The notes beneath the pieces were generated by a model. It saw only the letters and a program-made list of their open reading frames with translations. It ran no database searches and was not told where the DNA came from. The position numbers and the translations under genes are program-made. A stretch of DNA of 64,000 nt from Vitellaria paradoxa (Eukaryota; Streptophyta; Magnoliopsida; Ericales; Sapotaceae), in the NCBI GenBank assembly GCA_019916065.1, contig CM034236.1, forward strand, positions 13,221,167-13,285,166, in the 5' to 3' direction. This document shows, one piece after another, positions 51,074 through 63,216 of the stretch (positions are counted from its first letter, which is position 1; every line of letters starts with the position of its first letter).

Positions 51074-54000
51074 ATGGCTACCTCGTCGAGCTCTTCTCTA
51101 GTCTCTGCCTTCCTCTGCAACCACAGTCCCTCGCTCTCTTGCCATTCCTTCGCGCTCCCTCTGGCGTCACCCAATCCTAATGGCAGAAGGATGTCCTCTA
51201 AGACCTCCAAAATTGTCAGCGCGAAAGCCGCAGAAAAGAGCGCCTTGCAGTATAGGAAGCTTGGAGACTCCGACCTCAACATCAGCGAAATCACTTTAGG
51301 AACCGTAAGCACTTTTCGCAGAGTTTTTTTTTTCTCTGTTGGGTTTTTGAAATTGGTCCTTTTTGGTGCAATTGGGTATATATACAAATTATTATATATA
51401 TATTTCTTGAAATAGAGTGTGTAGGTTGCATTTCTTGTTAATTTCAATTTTTGGCATTGTTTTGTAAGGATTTCTTGAACTATGAGTGTCACATTTGTGC
51501 CTCTGGGTAAAAAAAGTTGATTCGAAAAGCATGTTAGTTTTATCACTTGTTTCTGTTAATGTTTTTCTATTTATTTATTTATTTATTTATTTTTTTGATG
51601 ACTAATTGTAGCTCAATTTTTAAGATTTTCCTAATTCTATGACATTTAAATTAAACTATTTAAATAAGAGGAAAAACTGGTGTAATAATGATAAGGGTGT
51701 ATTTTGAGTTTTGGTGTCCCGTAGAGTATATTCCCCAAAACACATTGTAATGTAAATCATATGTAAGCATGTGGGTTTAAGTGTGATTTTATGACAAGGA
51801 ATGCGAAAATTTGTGATAATATGGCATCAAGACATGCTGAAACTATTTGGTAGATCACCAATTTTCCCATACACTTCGTTTGGAAACATTTTTCCCTTTG
51901 AATTGATTTGATTTAATTTTGGTAAATAAAATTGTGTTTGGAATACATTTTGAATTTAAGAATTGAATTGATTTAATTTAAGAGAAATACCAAAGTTGAC
52001 CAGGTTAATAGAAATGGAAAATGAGGATAAATTTGCTCACTTAGGTAGTTTAAGAAAATAATAAATTATCATCAAATTCTATTGTTTTGGGTTGGATTTC
52101 AAATGATATAGAAATTCTAAAATTAAGTTATGAAATCAAATCAAATTCAACTTATAAATTTTTTTTTAATTCCAGACATAAGAATTGATAAAAATTTTTA
52201 TCAAATGAAATCAAATCCTATCAAATCCACCATTTCAAGCGGAGTGATAAGTTTTAACTGTTAATAAATGGGTCAACATATCTACTAATTTATAAATGGA
52301 GAACACTCTCGTGGTGTCTCCCTTTTAATGAAGTTGTGTCACAAATTCTCCTCACAAAAATATTCTCAATTCCCCTCCCCCCAAATTGAACTTACCCACT
52401 ATTTTTTTCTCATTCATTTTTTTCTTTCTAAATTTAATTTACAGAAATTTATTGTAGATATAGGAAAAAAGATAGGGAGAGAGGGCAAGGAGAAAAGAAG
52501 AAGAACATTCAAGAAGAATACGAAATTTACACACATGTAGTATGTGCCTCTACCCTAGTATGTAATATTTCCCCTTGTGCCAACCCATCTTATATGTTGA
52601 GGGCTAAGAAGCATGGATATAGATACAAGATACGGACATGATATGGATACAGACACAACTAGGATATGGCAAAAAAATATAATTTTTTATATTTTTGTTA
52701 ACTATATATATAACTATTATATCCACAATATATTCAATACATGATTTAATATAGAAAACTTAACAAAATATGAGATAGAAAATTTTATGATTTTAAGGGT
52801 TTTGGATACTTAAATTTAGGTTTGTCTTAGTCATGTGTTTTAAAATAATTATAAAATAATTGAATACACTATATGTCATGTCTGACACCTGTCTTGAATT
52901 ATCCGAAGAGCATGTGTGTCCGATATGTGTCGAACATGGTATGGCATCCATTTTGAAGTGTTTGTGCTTCATAGGTGAAGGGGTAACAAGATGAACGCAC
53001 AAGCTTGGCTAATTAGGTGCGCAATAAAAAGTTGAGGTCAAATGTATATTATGAGACGTAAAACTAGATTCTCTTTGGACTAGAGTTTTGATAGGATGTT
53101 CAATAACCTATTTTCCTCGGTTGGCTATGGGGGAAATTATTTCATAAGCTATCTAACATAGTCCTTAAACTGGTAATTGTCATGTTGAATTCTTAATTTT
53201 CTCTTGCTATTTAATTTTAATTTTGTTTTGTCCTTTTTTTCCCAACAGTGCCATTCATGGTTATGATTTTGTACCTTAATAACATTGAAAAACAGAAAAA
53301 GCAAGGAAAAAAGGGTTGTATCTACCCTTCCCATGTTTAAAGGTAATCAACTCTTTAATGCTTATGCTTGTTAAACCAAGGCTGTGTCCATACAATCTTT
53401 TCTTCATGCAAAAAAACAAAGGAACATCCTGAATAACGATGAGTTGAGATTATAGTGCACAAGATTACTATAGCTTTAAAGTTGGTAAGCAAAAGCAATA
53501 TAGGTTGGAATTTCAAAATGGCGTTATTTTGTGTAAATTTCTGTGAACAATCATGTCTGATGTACAAGGGCAGAGACATTAGGAAGGAAGTGGGACTCAT
53601 GGCTGTATGAATGATTCCAATTTGTTGAATATGGAAATGGGAGTAGGACTAGGACAAGAGGATGTATCCAGCAGATTTGATCACTTCAAAGAAGGGCAAA
53701 CCTAGCAGGTTTTATCCATTTAGGGTAGAACTGGTATCATTTATTTTTATAGAGTGATGTGTTTTGAATTTTTTTGCTGATTTCATACCTATCTTTCTTT
53801 CTTTTATTTAACCATATTTATTCATCATTTTCCTTCCTTTTCGTGCTCATTCATTTGGATTGTGATCGCTGCGATTTTCTGGCTTTCAGCAATCCAAATG
53901 GAATTTTTTATTTCAAGGCTTGAGATTTAGACTTACTTTAAGAATGATGCATTACTTGTTTATAGTATTTTTTTTTCAATTATAGTCTACTATTGGGTGC

Positions 54001-57000
54001 TAATGTTGATGATGATTCTGTTTCAGATGACATTTGGGCAACAAAATACAGAGAAGGAGGCTCATGAAATGCTTAGTTATGCATTTGATCATGGAATTAA
54101 CATTCTGGACACTGCAGAGGCTGTAAGCTTTTCTTTTTCCCCAGTAAAACTTCTTCGAAATTTAATCATTAACTTACCAAAGAAAACGGAAAAATAAGTT
54201 GTGCAAGGGTTTGCTCTATGCATCTCCACTTTTTCTATATCCTTGTACTGTGTGTAGATCTCACCTCTTCAGGTGAAGAAGCCCATGTAGTTGATATCTA
54301 TTTCACCTCACGTGTCAAATAGCCATTTGTGTCACTCTAAGAAGTATGGATACAGATACGAGATACGAACACGGATACGAGGATTTTAAAAAAATAAGGA
54401 TACGGAAAAAAGTATGATTTTAGCTATACGTATGAATATAACATCCACAACAAAAATTATTCAATACATAATTTGATATAGAAAACATAACAAAATAGAA
54501 GATAGAAGATTTTATGATTTTAAGGGTTTTAGATACTTAAATTTAGGTTTGTCTTAGTCATGTGTTTGAAAATAATTATAAAATAATTGAATATGCCACT
54601 TGGTGTGTCTGACACCTATCTCAAAGTGTCCGAAGAGTATGTGTGTTTGGTGCATGTCAGACACGGTACGGCATCCATTTTGAATCATAGGTCTTACAAA
54701 ATCTTCTCTAACTGGAAGTAGAATACAAGATATTGTTGTAGCATATTATCTTTATCTCTGATATGATGCAACTGTTGGTTGTTGTACCAAGTTGTAAAAG
54801 AGTGCAAGGGTTATTCTCAGTCCAGTTGTAGGGGCTCATTTTAGACTAACTTTTGAAAGTAGATACGGTGTCTCAAGGTCTTGTTATCATAATGTGGAGT
54901 AAGATTTCTAGATATAAAATCGACTAGGGGTTGTTTAGTTAGATGCACAAGATACTTTAGCAGAGAGTCATAGCACTGGCACATAATTTCTGGATTATTG
55001 CAAGAGGATCATAAAATTACCTGGTTTTAGAAGAAAGTGATAATAGTTCAGGGATTAAGGGGAGTAGATTATAGTGTCTTCAGTGAACTTTGTTCTAAGG
55101 AAGACTACGGTAGGTAGATTTTTAGGACCAAACTACATCACTATTGAGTTTTGAAATGGCTAGAAAATGTATGTGCCTTGGTTAGCAGAACTATATAACA
55201 ATTATAGTACTAAAAAAAAAGTCAGATTTGTGGAGGGAAAATAATTTGTTGCTGATAATATATATAATAAGGAAGATAATAAAAGTTGAACAAATTATAG
55301 GGGTAGGGGGAAAAGTGATCAAGTATAGGTTAAGACTTGAAACAACTGCATGCAATTAGTTTGGGTTTATGTCTAAGAGGTCAATAATGGAAGCAATTTA
55401 TCTATTAAGGATACTATCAGACTGCATAGAGAAAAAAAAGAAATATCTTCATATCATTTTTAGAACATGGAGAAAGTCTATTAGAGATCTAAAGTGGTGG
55501 GTTTTTAAAAAGATAAGTATTCAGAGTTTGGTTCAGTTTGCGATCTAGAAAATGCAACCCAATCTATTGGATTAAGCTCTCAAGTTATCATATTTCGTGG
55601 CGCTACCCAAACTATAAGCATCTTCATGCTATGAATGACCTAATTAAGGTTGGGTTAGTTCAGTTTGGTTATATAAAATGATCAGTTTGGTTTTGGGTAC
55701 AAAAATCCGAAACAAATAAATTGGGTTAGTTCTTGGTCAGAGGTGGACCCAACCCTTGCACGCTGATTCCTAGTGAGAACAATTGTTGGTGAAACTATTG
55801 GTCTTCCTATCATCCTATGTTACATAAACTTAGGTACAAATATGTATCTAAGAGTCGGATTCATCTAATTGTCTTATTCCAAGATACATTAATAAGAGAA
55901 TTGTTATAATTATTTAATATAACTATTTTATCATATGGGACATGGTGTTTACAGGATTTCATTGGAGTATTTCGTGCATAAAACATAATTATGTACTAAA
56001 ATTGAATGTTGAACATGTTTATATGAATGTCCAATTATATATGTTGGATGCATACATCATAATACCCTTATTCTTATCCAAGTGTTCTTATTCAAGCGTA
56101 AGCATCTGATATGGGTACATCATACATTTAGAAAAGTTCATGTAACATATTTCCATAGGCTTACACCAAGAATCTACATTAAGTGCTTATCCCTTTGAAT
56201 GAGTTATGAATGAATTGAATTAAAGAGATTGCCATGGAAGAAAATTTGAAGTTTTGGAGCTTCCGCTAAAGTAGTTTTCTTTATATGATGCTTGATTCAT
56301 GTAAAATTTTTGACCATTGAGAATCTTACTAATAGGAGAATAATCATAGTTACTTGATATTGTTTATGCAAATGGGTGGTTAACCCATTGGTCGTATTTA
56401 TATTCATTATTCTTGGGTAATGGAATTGTGGGAGTTAGTCCTTTCTTGCTTTGGAATGTAATGGGTCTTTTCAAATGGGATAAGAAGTTTTCGTGACTTG
56501 GTGGGGCACTTGTGTCAACAAAACTAGGGGGAAAGCATGGAGAATTGTCCCATTTTGCCTAGGTTTAGGAGTGTAAATGAGCTGAGTTAAGCTTTGTTGT
56601 ATGCAGGTTCGACTTATCTTATTTTTGTCAGGTTTAAGTTGAGTTCAGGCTTGGTAGGGCCTAAAAAAGTGAAGTTTTGGCTCAACTTGTTTATATTAAA
56701 TATCAAAAAAAAATCAAACAATTTATCTAATAAAATCAAATCATTATTTTATCAAATAACAATCTCTATTATAAAATATAATTGATATTTATGATACATC
56801 AAATTTTAATTTTTGGAGTACTTGAAAATTGATAAGGAGTTATTCACAACCTGAAAAGCCAAAAATGTTACACGTTTCTATTGAAAATGAATTGACTCCC
56901 AAAAGTCAGAGCAATAGTTAAATGCTAACAAAATATCTAAATAAATAAAATTTATAAAAATGTTTAGGCATGATAAAGTGCGAGAAACTTGTGGTATTTT

Positions 57001-60000
57001 TTACGTGTTTAATGCATACTTATATTCTACAAGATATTTATAAGAGTAGCCATGCTTTATGGTATAAAATGTTTGACAATCAAGAAACATGTTAACAAAA
57101 CGAATGTAGCTGATATGTGGATGCTAAGGCGGATTTGTTGTAAAATTAGGGGGGAGAGGGGTTGTTTGATAACGCTATCGTTTTACTGTTTATATTTTTC
57201 TTTTTCTTTTTTGTTGTCATTTTTTTTCCTAAAATAAAATGAAAACTGAAATTACGTTTGGAAATGTAATTTTGTTTACAATTATTAATTTTTTATTTTA
57301 ACAAAATATTTAATTTTATTAGATTTTTTTAAAAATTAATTGAATTTAATAAAATATATTTCATATTAATTTGATTTAATTTAATTATTAAAATCATTTA
57401 ATTCAATAAATATAAAATATACTAAACAATAATTTAATTATATTATTTATTAAAAACAATTGAATAAAATATAATTATGATATCATTTAATTCAATAAAT
57501 ATAAAATATATTAACTATAATTTAATTATATTATTTACTAAAAATAACTTAATAAAATATATCTCATAGTAATTTAAAAAAATAATTTAATAAAATATAT
57601 TTAATGTTAATCAAATTAAGTTAATTATTAAAGTAAATTGAATTATTTAATTTAATTTTATTATTTACTAAAAATAATTTAATAAAATATATTTCATATC
57701 AACTGAATTAATTAATTTAATTATATTATTTATTAAAAATAAATTAATAGAATATATTACATATTAATTTGGATAATTAAATTAATTTAATGTAATTATA
57801 TTATTTATTAAAAATAATTTTAGTTTAATAAAATATTTAAATAAAATAATTCATTTTAATATGATGTAACAAAAATGGACAAAGTGTTAAAATTGACAAA
57901 ATATTTGTGACGAAAAAAAAAAGAATGAAAACACCTTTTTTTTGTTTTTACGTTTTTCTGTTTAAGTTTTCAGTTTTTTGGAAACAAAAATAAATAAATT
58001 TAACAAATATGTTTCTGTTGTCAATTTATGAAATTTTGAAAATATAAACAAAAAAACAGAAAATGAAAACGTTGTCAAACGGGGGATAGTGTTAGGATGT
58101 AACACATTCGTGAGATGAAATAGTTAGCTTCTATTGAAAATAAAATGTGAGAAAATAAAGTTTGGAGAATACTAAATGCACCGTTAGGAAAAAATGATAT
58201 TAGTCGTATTGAGAGTAAATTGGGTTGTCATAATAATGGAATAAATGTCACGTTGTGATTCAGTTGAGATTATGGTCCTTGATAGAGTAGAATGGCAAAA
58301 AATGCGTGGATCCCTATTGTTTGGGCAATGACTTATTTGAGTTGAGTTCTAGGTACATATATGAGATGTTTGGTGAATACTGAATTCTCTTTGTGGTTTG
58401 GGTTGCATTTGCTATCTAGCTTGTTAGCAAGCTTCCAATTTAAAGATATATTACCAGAAATACCAGGGAAAGAGAGCGCTGAAGGAATATTTGGAGTTAT
58501 ATTCTGGCATATCAAGAGATAGCATGATATCCTACTTCCAGCACTATTTATTTATGGGGCAGGCTGTTGTGGATCGGTACATAGCAAGATTTAGTGACAC
58601 CGTGTGTTAATCAAGGAAGTTTCCCGAAATTTACATTTAATTTTGCCTCATCATCCTTCTTTGTTCACTGCTAAACATTACAATTAAGGGTCTTCTAGTA
58701 CTCAACAAGCTAATTTTGGGCTATCTAATGTCTTTTCTCATCCCATCACTCATTCATTTTCAACACTGATATCTCTGCCACACCTGTTTGTAAACTTGGC
58801 TTTTTAATCCCTTGATAGTTGCTTCTGAAGTGCAAAGATGGCTTAATTACTTTGGCAATATATTTTATGGTATTCCATGAAACTGAAATCCCAATTTATG
58901 TCAGTATATAACATACATTGCTTTTTAACAAGTATATAAGCATGATTAACAATGGTCTTTGCTGGGAATATTATATGCCACTGGTCGCTGATCTAAGAGA
59001 AATTTGTACAATTATAAAATAGTTTTTGTTATTTTTTCATTTTCCCAATCTAGATCCTTTATTTATAGTCATTGGTATCAATGTAGAATTAACATATTCT
59101 TTTTTACTCCTTTTTTATTTTCGTTTTCCTCCTAGTATCCAATTCCAATGTCAAAAGAAACAAAAGGAAGAACAGATCTGTATATAGGTAGCTGGCTGAA
59201 GGCTCAACCTCGTGATAAGGTATTTCTCATGTGTTGGATGATTGGTGAACAATTTCTTCTCTTTTTGATCTGTAATTTTGAGATCGAAGCTTTGACTGAA
59301 AATCTTCTTTAATTGTTTTGTTTATTTATTAATCATTTATTTTTTGCACTGATGTATTGACTTACTGAAAACTAGTACTTAAGTGGGTTCAGTTTCATGA
59401 AGTACTTTAAAGCCAAAACCACTTTGCACAAGTTCTTTAATTACTTCCAAATAGAATGTTGCTAAATAATTTGTGTATATTACATGAATCTAGTAAAGCA
59501 TGATTATTTGTTAACTGTGTTTTCAAAGGTTTAAAACATAGGACAATTAGTATTAGGTGTTTATTGGAGCGAACTTTGGTTATGAGTATGCATGTCATTG
59601 TCAATCAAGTTGTTATAGAAATATGCAATATTTGTCTTGACTCAGGTCATGAATTGTTATTTGTTCATATAGAATTCTTTATATTTATCTAAGCATGCAT
59701 GTGGTCACACGCATTTAAAGAAGTAGGTATTATCCCAAACTTTAATAGAACAGGCCACTGTGGACTTGAACTATGGCTGCTATAGGGTTTGCTTATCCCA
59801 TATAAGTTACCTACCAAAATGTGAAAACATTGTTGGAAAAGTTAAGTCTGAATTCATTCTTGGACTCCTTTTTCATTTCTGATGACCATATTTCTTGAAT
59901 CTGAATGGCATGTTTTGTCTTGCATTTGTCAAAGATTCTGATTTTTTATGGAGAAGTCAAAACAGTCATTTAATTTATTGAATCGTAAAAGCTAGAGGTT

Positions 60001-60226
60001 GTCAAAAATATTTCTGTTTTGGTAATACAACACTGATATACTGCACCATTTCCCTCTGTGAGCAGGTTATTTTGGCTACAAAAGTATGTGGATATTCAGA
60101 GCGATCAAGTTATTTGCGTGACAATGCAAAGATTTTGCGGGTAGATGCTGCAAATATTAGAGAGAGTGTAGAGAAAAGCCTTAAGCGCCTCAACACTGAT
60201 TACATTGATCTATTGCAAATACATTG
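51074..60226 (+). CDS. Plastid-type aldo-keto reductase, first four exons; gene continues past right edge
   Basis: NADPH-dependent carbonyl reductase-like enzyme of the AKR superfamily, closest in recall to Arabidopsis At1g04420. Exons are 51074-51304, 54027-54122, 59136-59219 and 60066-60226, all GT-AG with phases that join, giving 190 complete codons plus a split Trp codon. Residues 1 to about 50 are Ser-rich and basic with few acidic residues, as in a chloroplast transit peptide; the AKR fold begins at LQYRKLGDSDLNISEITLGT. All four catalytic residues are present: D105 (NILDTAEA), Y110 (YPIPMS), K143 (ILATKV) and H190 (LLQIHW). Exon 4 ends TTG|GTGAGA in phase 2; the next exon was not found before 64000. 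Introns 1, 2 and 4 are unusually long through transposon insertion. No coding damage is visible. Confidence 0.94.
51873..52247. mobile_element. MITE-like element in aldo-keto reductase intron 1
   Basis: Ends CACTTCGTTTGGAAAC and ATTTCAAGCGGAGTG are imperfect inverted repeats. The interior repeats GAATTGATTTGATTT and its complement. Non-coding. Confidence 0.5.
52608..52978 (+). repeat. Dispersed repeat, copy 1 (intron 1)
   Basis: About 370 bp starting AAGCATGGATATAGATAC and ending near GGCATCCATTTTGAAG. A close direct copy lies in intron 2 at 54340-54690. Shared blocks include TTTATGATTTTAAGGGTTTT, ATTTAGGTTTGTCTTAGTC and GTCTGACACCT. Confidence 0.8.
54340..54690 (+). repeat. Dispersed repeat, copy 2 (intron 2)
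   Basis: Direct-orientation partner of 52608-52978, about 1.7 kb away. The exon 2 coding sequence lies between the two copies, so unequal recombination between them would delete it. Confidence 0.8.
55270..55510 (+). mobile_element. RTE-type LINE reverse transcriptase remnant
   Basis: On the plus strand a frame with one stop reads VIKYRLRLETTACN, FGFMSKRSIMEAIYLLRIL and KKKKYLHIIF. This matches the RTE-clade RT stretch that precedes the catalytic domain. It probably belongs to the same insertion as the fragment at 57050-58312. Confidence 0.75.
57050..58312 (+). mobile_element. RTE-type LINE C-terminal remnant, interrupted by a TIR element
   Basis: 57053-57160 reads AMLYGIKCLTIKKH and VADMWMLRRICC, and 58087-58312 reads DSVRM, HIRE, ASIENKM and LDRVEWQKMR. 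These are consecutive parts of the conserved RTE C-terminal region, split by 57168-58085. Stops and frameshifts are present. Confidence 0.75.
57168..58085. mobile_element. TIR element inserted in the RTE LINE remnant
   Basis: Left end GGTTGTTTGATAACGCTATC; right end AACGTTGTCAAACGGGG, inverted. The interior is very AT-rich with repeated ATTTAATTATATTATTTA-type units and no coding. It separates two adjacent motifs of the LINE, which proves insertion. Confidence 0.75.
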
Positions 60227-60908
60227 GTGAGAAAAGCCTTACGGCAATTCCAAAATCTTGAAGTGTGGGAGCGCTTCAATTCTGATTGACTTTGCAGCTC
60301 AAACCATATGAAGTTCACTGTTGCCAATTTTCTTATGATTTGTAGGTTCTTAGTCCTTGAAATTAGATTCCATATAATTCATATTAGTTGGAATGGTTTC
60401 ATAGGTCTGGACACTCTTGACAAAGTCCTGACACCATGTTTCTAAAGCCTTATGGCATATGGAACTTGGTTAGGTATTTCACTTGTCAATATCTTATTTC
60501 GTGGAAGGCAAAAAATGAAAATACCTTTCTTCTTTATTATAGGGGTAAAGTACAAAAATCACTCCTACACTTTACCCTCGGTCTCACTTTGGTCCCACTA
60601 GTTTCAATTGTGACAGCAAATCCCTTTACTTCCGGTCAAGCAACAATGTTGTCTTTCTGTCTGCTATCCGTTAATTGCAACCATTAGATTAAGGGTAAAA
60701 CCGTTATTTCTCCATAGGATTAGGGTATGAGTGAAAGGGGGTGGCGGTTGAGGAACTATGAGGCTACAAATTGGTTTCCATGGCAGTACTGACACCAGCA
60801 TCGAAAGTTGGACCTGTTGCCTAAGCAACGGTCAACGGAATCACCGAAACCGCTGGGAAAATAGGAGCGACAACACCGGAGCTTTGGAGGCTGATTGGAG
60901 GGTTTTTT

Positions 60909-62577
60909 TTTTTTTTTTTTAAAAAGATAAGTAAGAATTTTATTATCTCAAAGAGCACAAATAAGCATCAGGATGATGCTTATAGTACAATAAACTATAC
61001 AATACTATCCGTACCAGAGATTAACACAAATCATCAAGAAAATTCAAAAAGGAACATAAATCAAGGTCTCTTCCCTCTCTTTCCCAGCCATACAAACAAC
61101 TAAGAAATAAACTCTTGATCCTCAAGGTAGTTTTCATCTCCTTATTAAATATCCTCCTATTGCGCTATTTCCAAATTATCCAAAAAAGACAGAATGGAGC
61201 CAAGTTTCAGGTATGCTTCTTCCTCTTGACCAAAGATTGACCCCACCAAAGCATAAGAAAACTCCTAAGATCTTTCGGAAAACACAAATGAACCCCAAAA
61301 CAATGTAGTAACAAGCCCCATAATTCAGCTGACCAAGAGCAATGTATTAAGAGATGAGCAATAGATTCCTCTTGCTTTAGACACAGCGGGCATCTATTAG
61401 CTAGCCGATAGCCACGTTGCTGTAAATTATCCATCGTCAAGATCTTACCTTTGACTGCACACCAAGTGAAAAATATAACTCTGGGAACTTCGGCCATGGA
61501 AAATTATTTGTGTTGCAACTTTGCAAAAAGTAGTAGAAAGACTTCACAGAAAAGATCTTGCTCTTTGAATGCTTCCAAACCATGACATCTGGAGATTTAG
61601 TCAATTTAACAGAACATATCAATTCCATTAATGTCATTAAGCTATCAAACTCCCAGTCATTCACATTCATGCGTAGCATCACTGTCCAGCTACTTTGAGT
61701 ACCATCACCCCTGCAGTAATTAGAGACACAAGCTTCTTTGTTAGCTGCAACTGCATAAATACTAGGAAAGACATCTGAGAGACAACCAACCCCTAACCAA
61801 TCTTGCTTCCAAAATAAAATTCTATCTCCATTCCCCGCCTGCCAAGAGAGACCATGGCTAAAGGTTTGCCAGATTCTTCTTATTCCTCACCATAAACCAT
61901 GACCGTAAGGGGCCGACACAGAACTTGAGGACCACCCTCCAAATCCTTCCCCATATTTGATAGCTATCAACCTCTTCCAAAGTCGGTTATCCTCTTGTGC
62001 ATATCTTCAAAGTCATTTCCCTAATAATGCTTCATTATTCAGTTTCAGCTGTCTTAATCCCACTCCTCCAGCCTCTACAGGTTTACAAATAGTCTCCCAG
62101 TTTACAAGACAATGCTTGTGTATCTCCTCACTTCTTCCCCATAGGAAATCACTTTGCATCCTCTCCAACTCCTTGATTACCGAAACTGGAGCAATGAATA
62201 GAGAGAAGAAATATGTTGGTAGGCTAGCTAGAACACTCTTAATCAATGTAATCCTAGCCCCAGTCGATAGGTATTTAAGCTTCCACCCTGCCAATCTGCT
62301 CCTGCATTTCTCCAAAACTGAATTCTAGACTTGCCTTGATTTATAATTTGCTCCCAGCGGCAAACCGAGGTAAGTGGTAGGGAGAGAACCAATCTTGCAT
62401 CCCAAAATATTTGCCATAGCACCCAAATTATCTATTGCTCCGACTGCCATAATCTCAAACTTCTGTAGGTTAACTTTTAAGCCAGTGACCACCTCAAACC
62501 CCAATAATGTGCATCGTAAATGTCCCAACTACATCAAGTCCGATCCACAAAATATAATTGTGTCGTCGGCAAATATA
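60909..62577 (-). mobile_element. 5'-truncated L1-type LINE nested in the MULE-like element
   Basis: Minus strand, in order: RT catalytic FADDTIIFCG (about 62540-62577), GLKVNLQKFEIM, SLPTTYLGLPLG, LAGWKLKYLSTGARITLIKS, VGLRQLKLNNEALLGK, then a zf-RVT domain (VIFFTWCAVKGKILT, NRCPLCLKQEES, HLLIHC). Frameshifts separate segments. The 3' A-tail is the T-run at 60909-60920. Flanking target duplication: ATTGGAGGGTTTTTT (60894-60908) and ATTGGAGGATTTTTT (62578-62592), 14 of 15 identical. The 5' truncation falls right at the FADD motif. Confidence 0.85.
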
Positions 62578-62592
62578 ATTGGAGGATTTTTT

Positions 62593-63040
62593 GGAACCAA
62601 ATCCACTCCAAAATTCTCCAGAATAATGCGGCAGCTTGGAGGTTATTTCCCAATACTGACTAAACAAAAACAGAGAGCATCTCTTCGACCTTAGCGTGAA
62701 TCATTGAAGAAGTTCGATTGAAATCAACAAAATGAAAAGTAATTTCATCTTGATTCGAATGAGCATAAACCAATCCAAAAGGAGCCCTAGTTTCTTTACT
62801 AGCGGCGTGAATGGAGTTAGGATTCACTTGAGTTGCAACCGGAGAAGAAGAGGTGGCCAAACCAATATTCACATAGGATGGTGCCAGACTTATCATGGGA
62901 TGATCGGAAACGGCCAAAACACGGTCAAAAGTTGCATCCACGTCATCCAGAATATTGGGCGGCGGATCTAGAGGTTCTTCAAAAGTCGCCGAAAAGGGAA
63001 GAACGGTGAAAAAAGTTAGAGAGAAAATTTTTAGAGAGAT
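62593..63040 (-). other. Unidentified GC-richer, coding-like interior of the MULE-like element
   Basis: The minus-strand frame reads …LDPPPNILDDVDATFDRVL, HPMISLAPSYVNIGLATS, APFGLVYAHSNQDEITFHFV before a stop near 62660. I do not recognise it. It lies inside the TIRs and outside the LINE, so it may be captured host sequence. The other flank of the LINE (60720-60893) is similarly GC-rich. Confidence 0.45.
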
Positions 63041-63216
63041 AATGGTTTTATCCTCGCCTTATTAATTGCAATTAACGGGCAACAGACAGAAGTACTACAT
63101 TGCTGTTGCTTGACTAAAAATATAGGGATTTGACTGTCTTAGTTGAAACTAGTGAGACCAAATTGAGATTGAGGGTAAAGTGCGAGAATGGTTTTTGTAC
63201 TTTACCCTTATTATGA

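Larger units (their letters stand above)
60543..63207. mobile_element. Mutator-like TIR element (non-autonomous) in aldo-keto reductase intron 4
   Basis: Inverted repeats of about 170 bp start GGGTAAAGTACAAAAA at 60543 and, on the minus strand, at 63207. They share TTTGGTC-CACTAGTTTCAA, GTCAAGCAACA and CGTTAATTGCAA blocks. Flanks are TTATTATAG (60534-60542) and TTATTATGA (63208-63216), 7 of 9 identical; long TIRs with a roughly 9-bp duplication fit MULEs. No transposase is visible. Removing the nested LINE (60909-62577 plus one target repeat) leaves about 1 kb. Confidence 0.8.
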
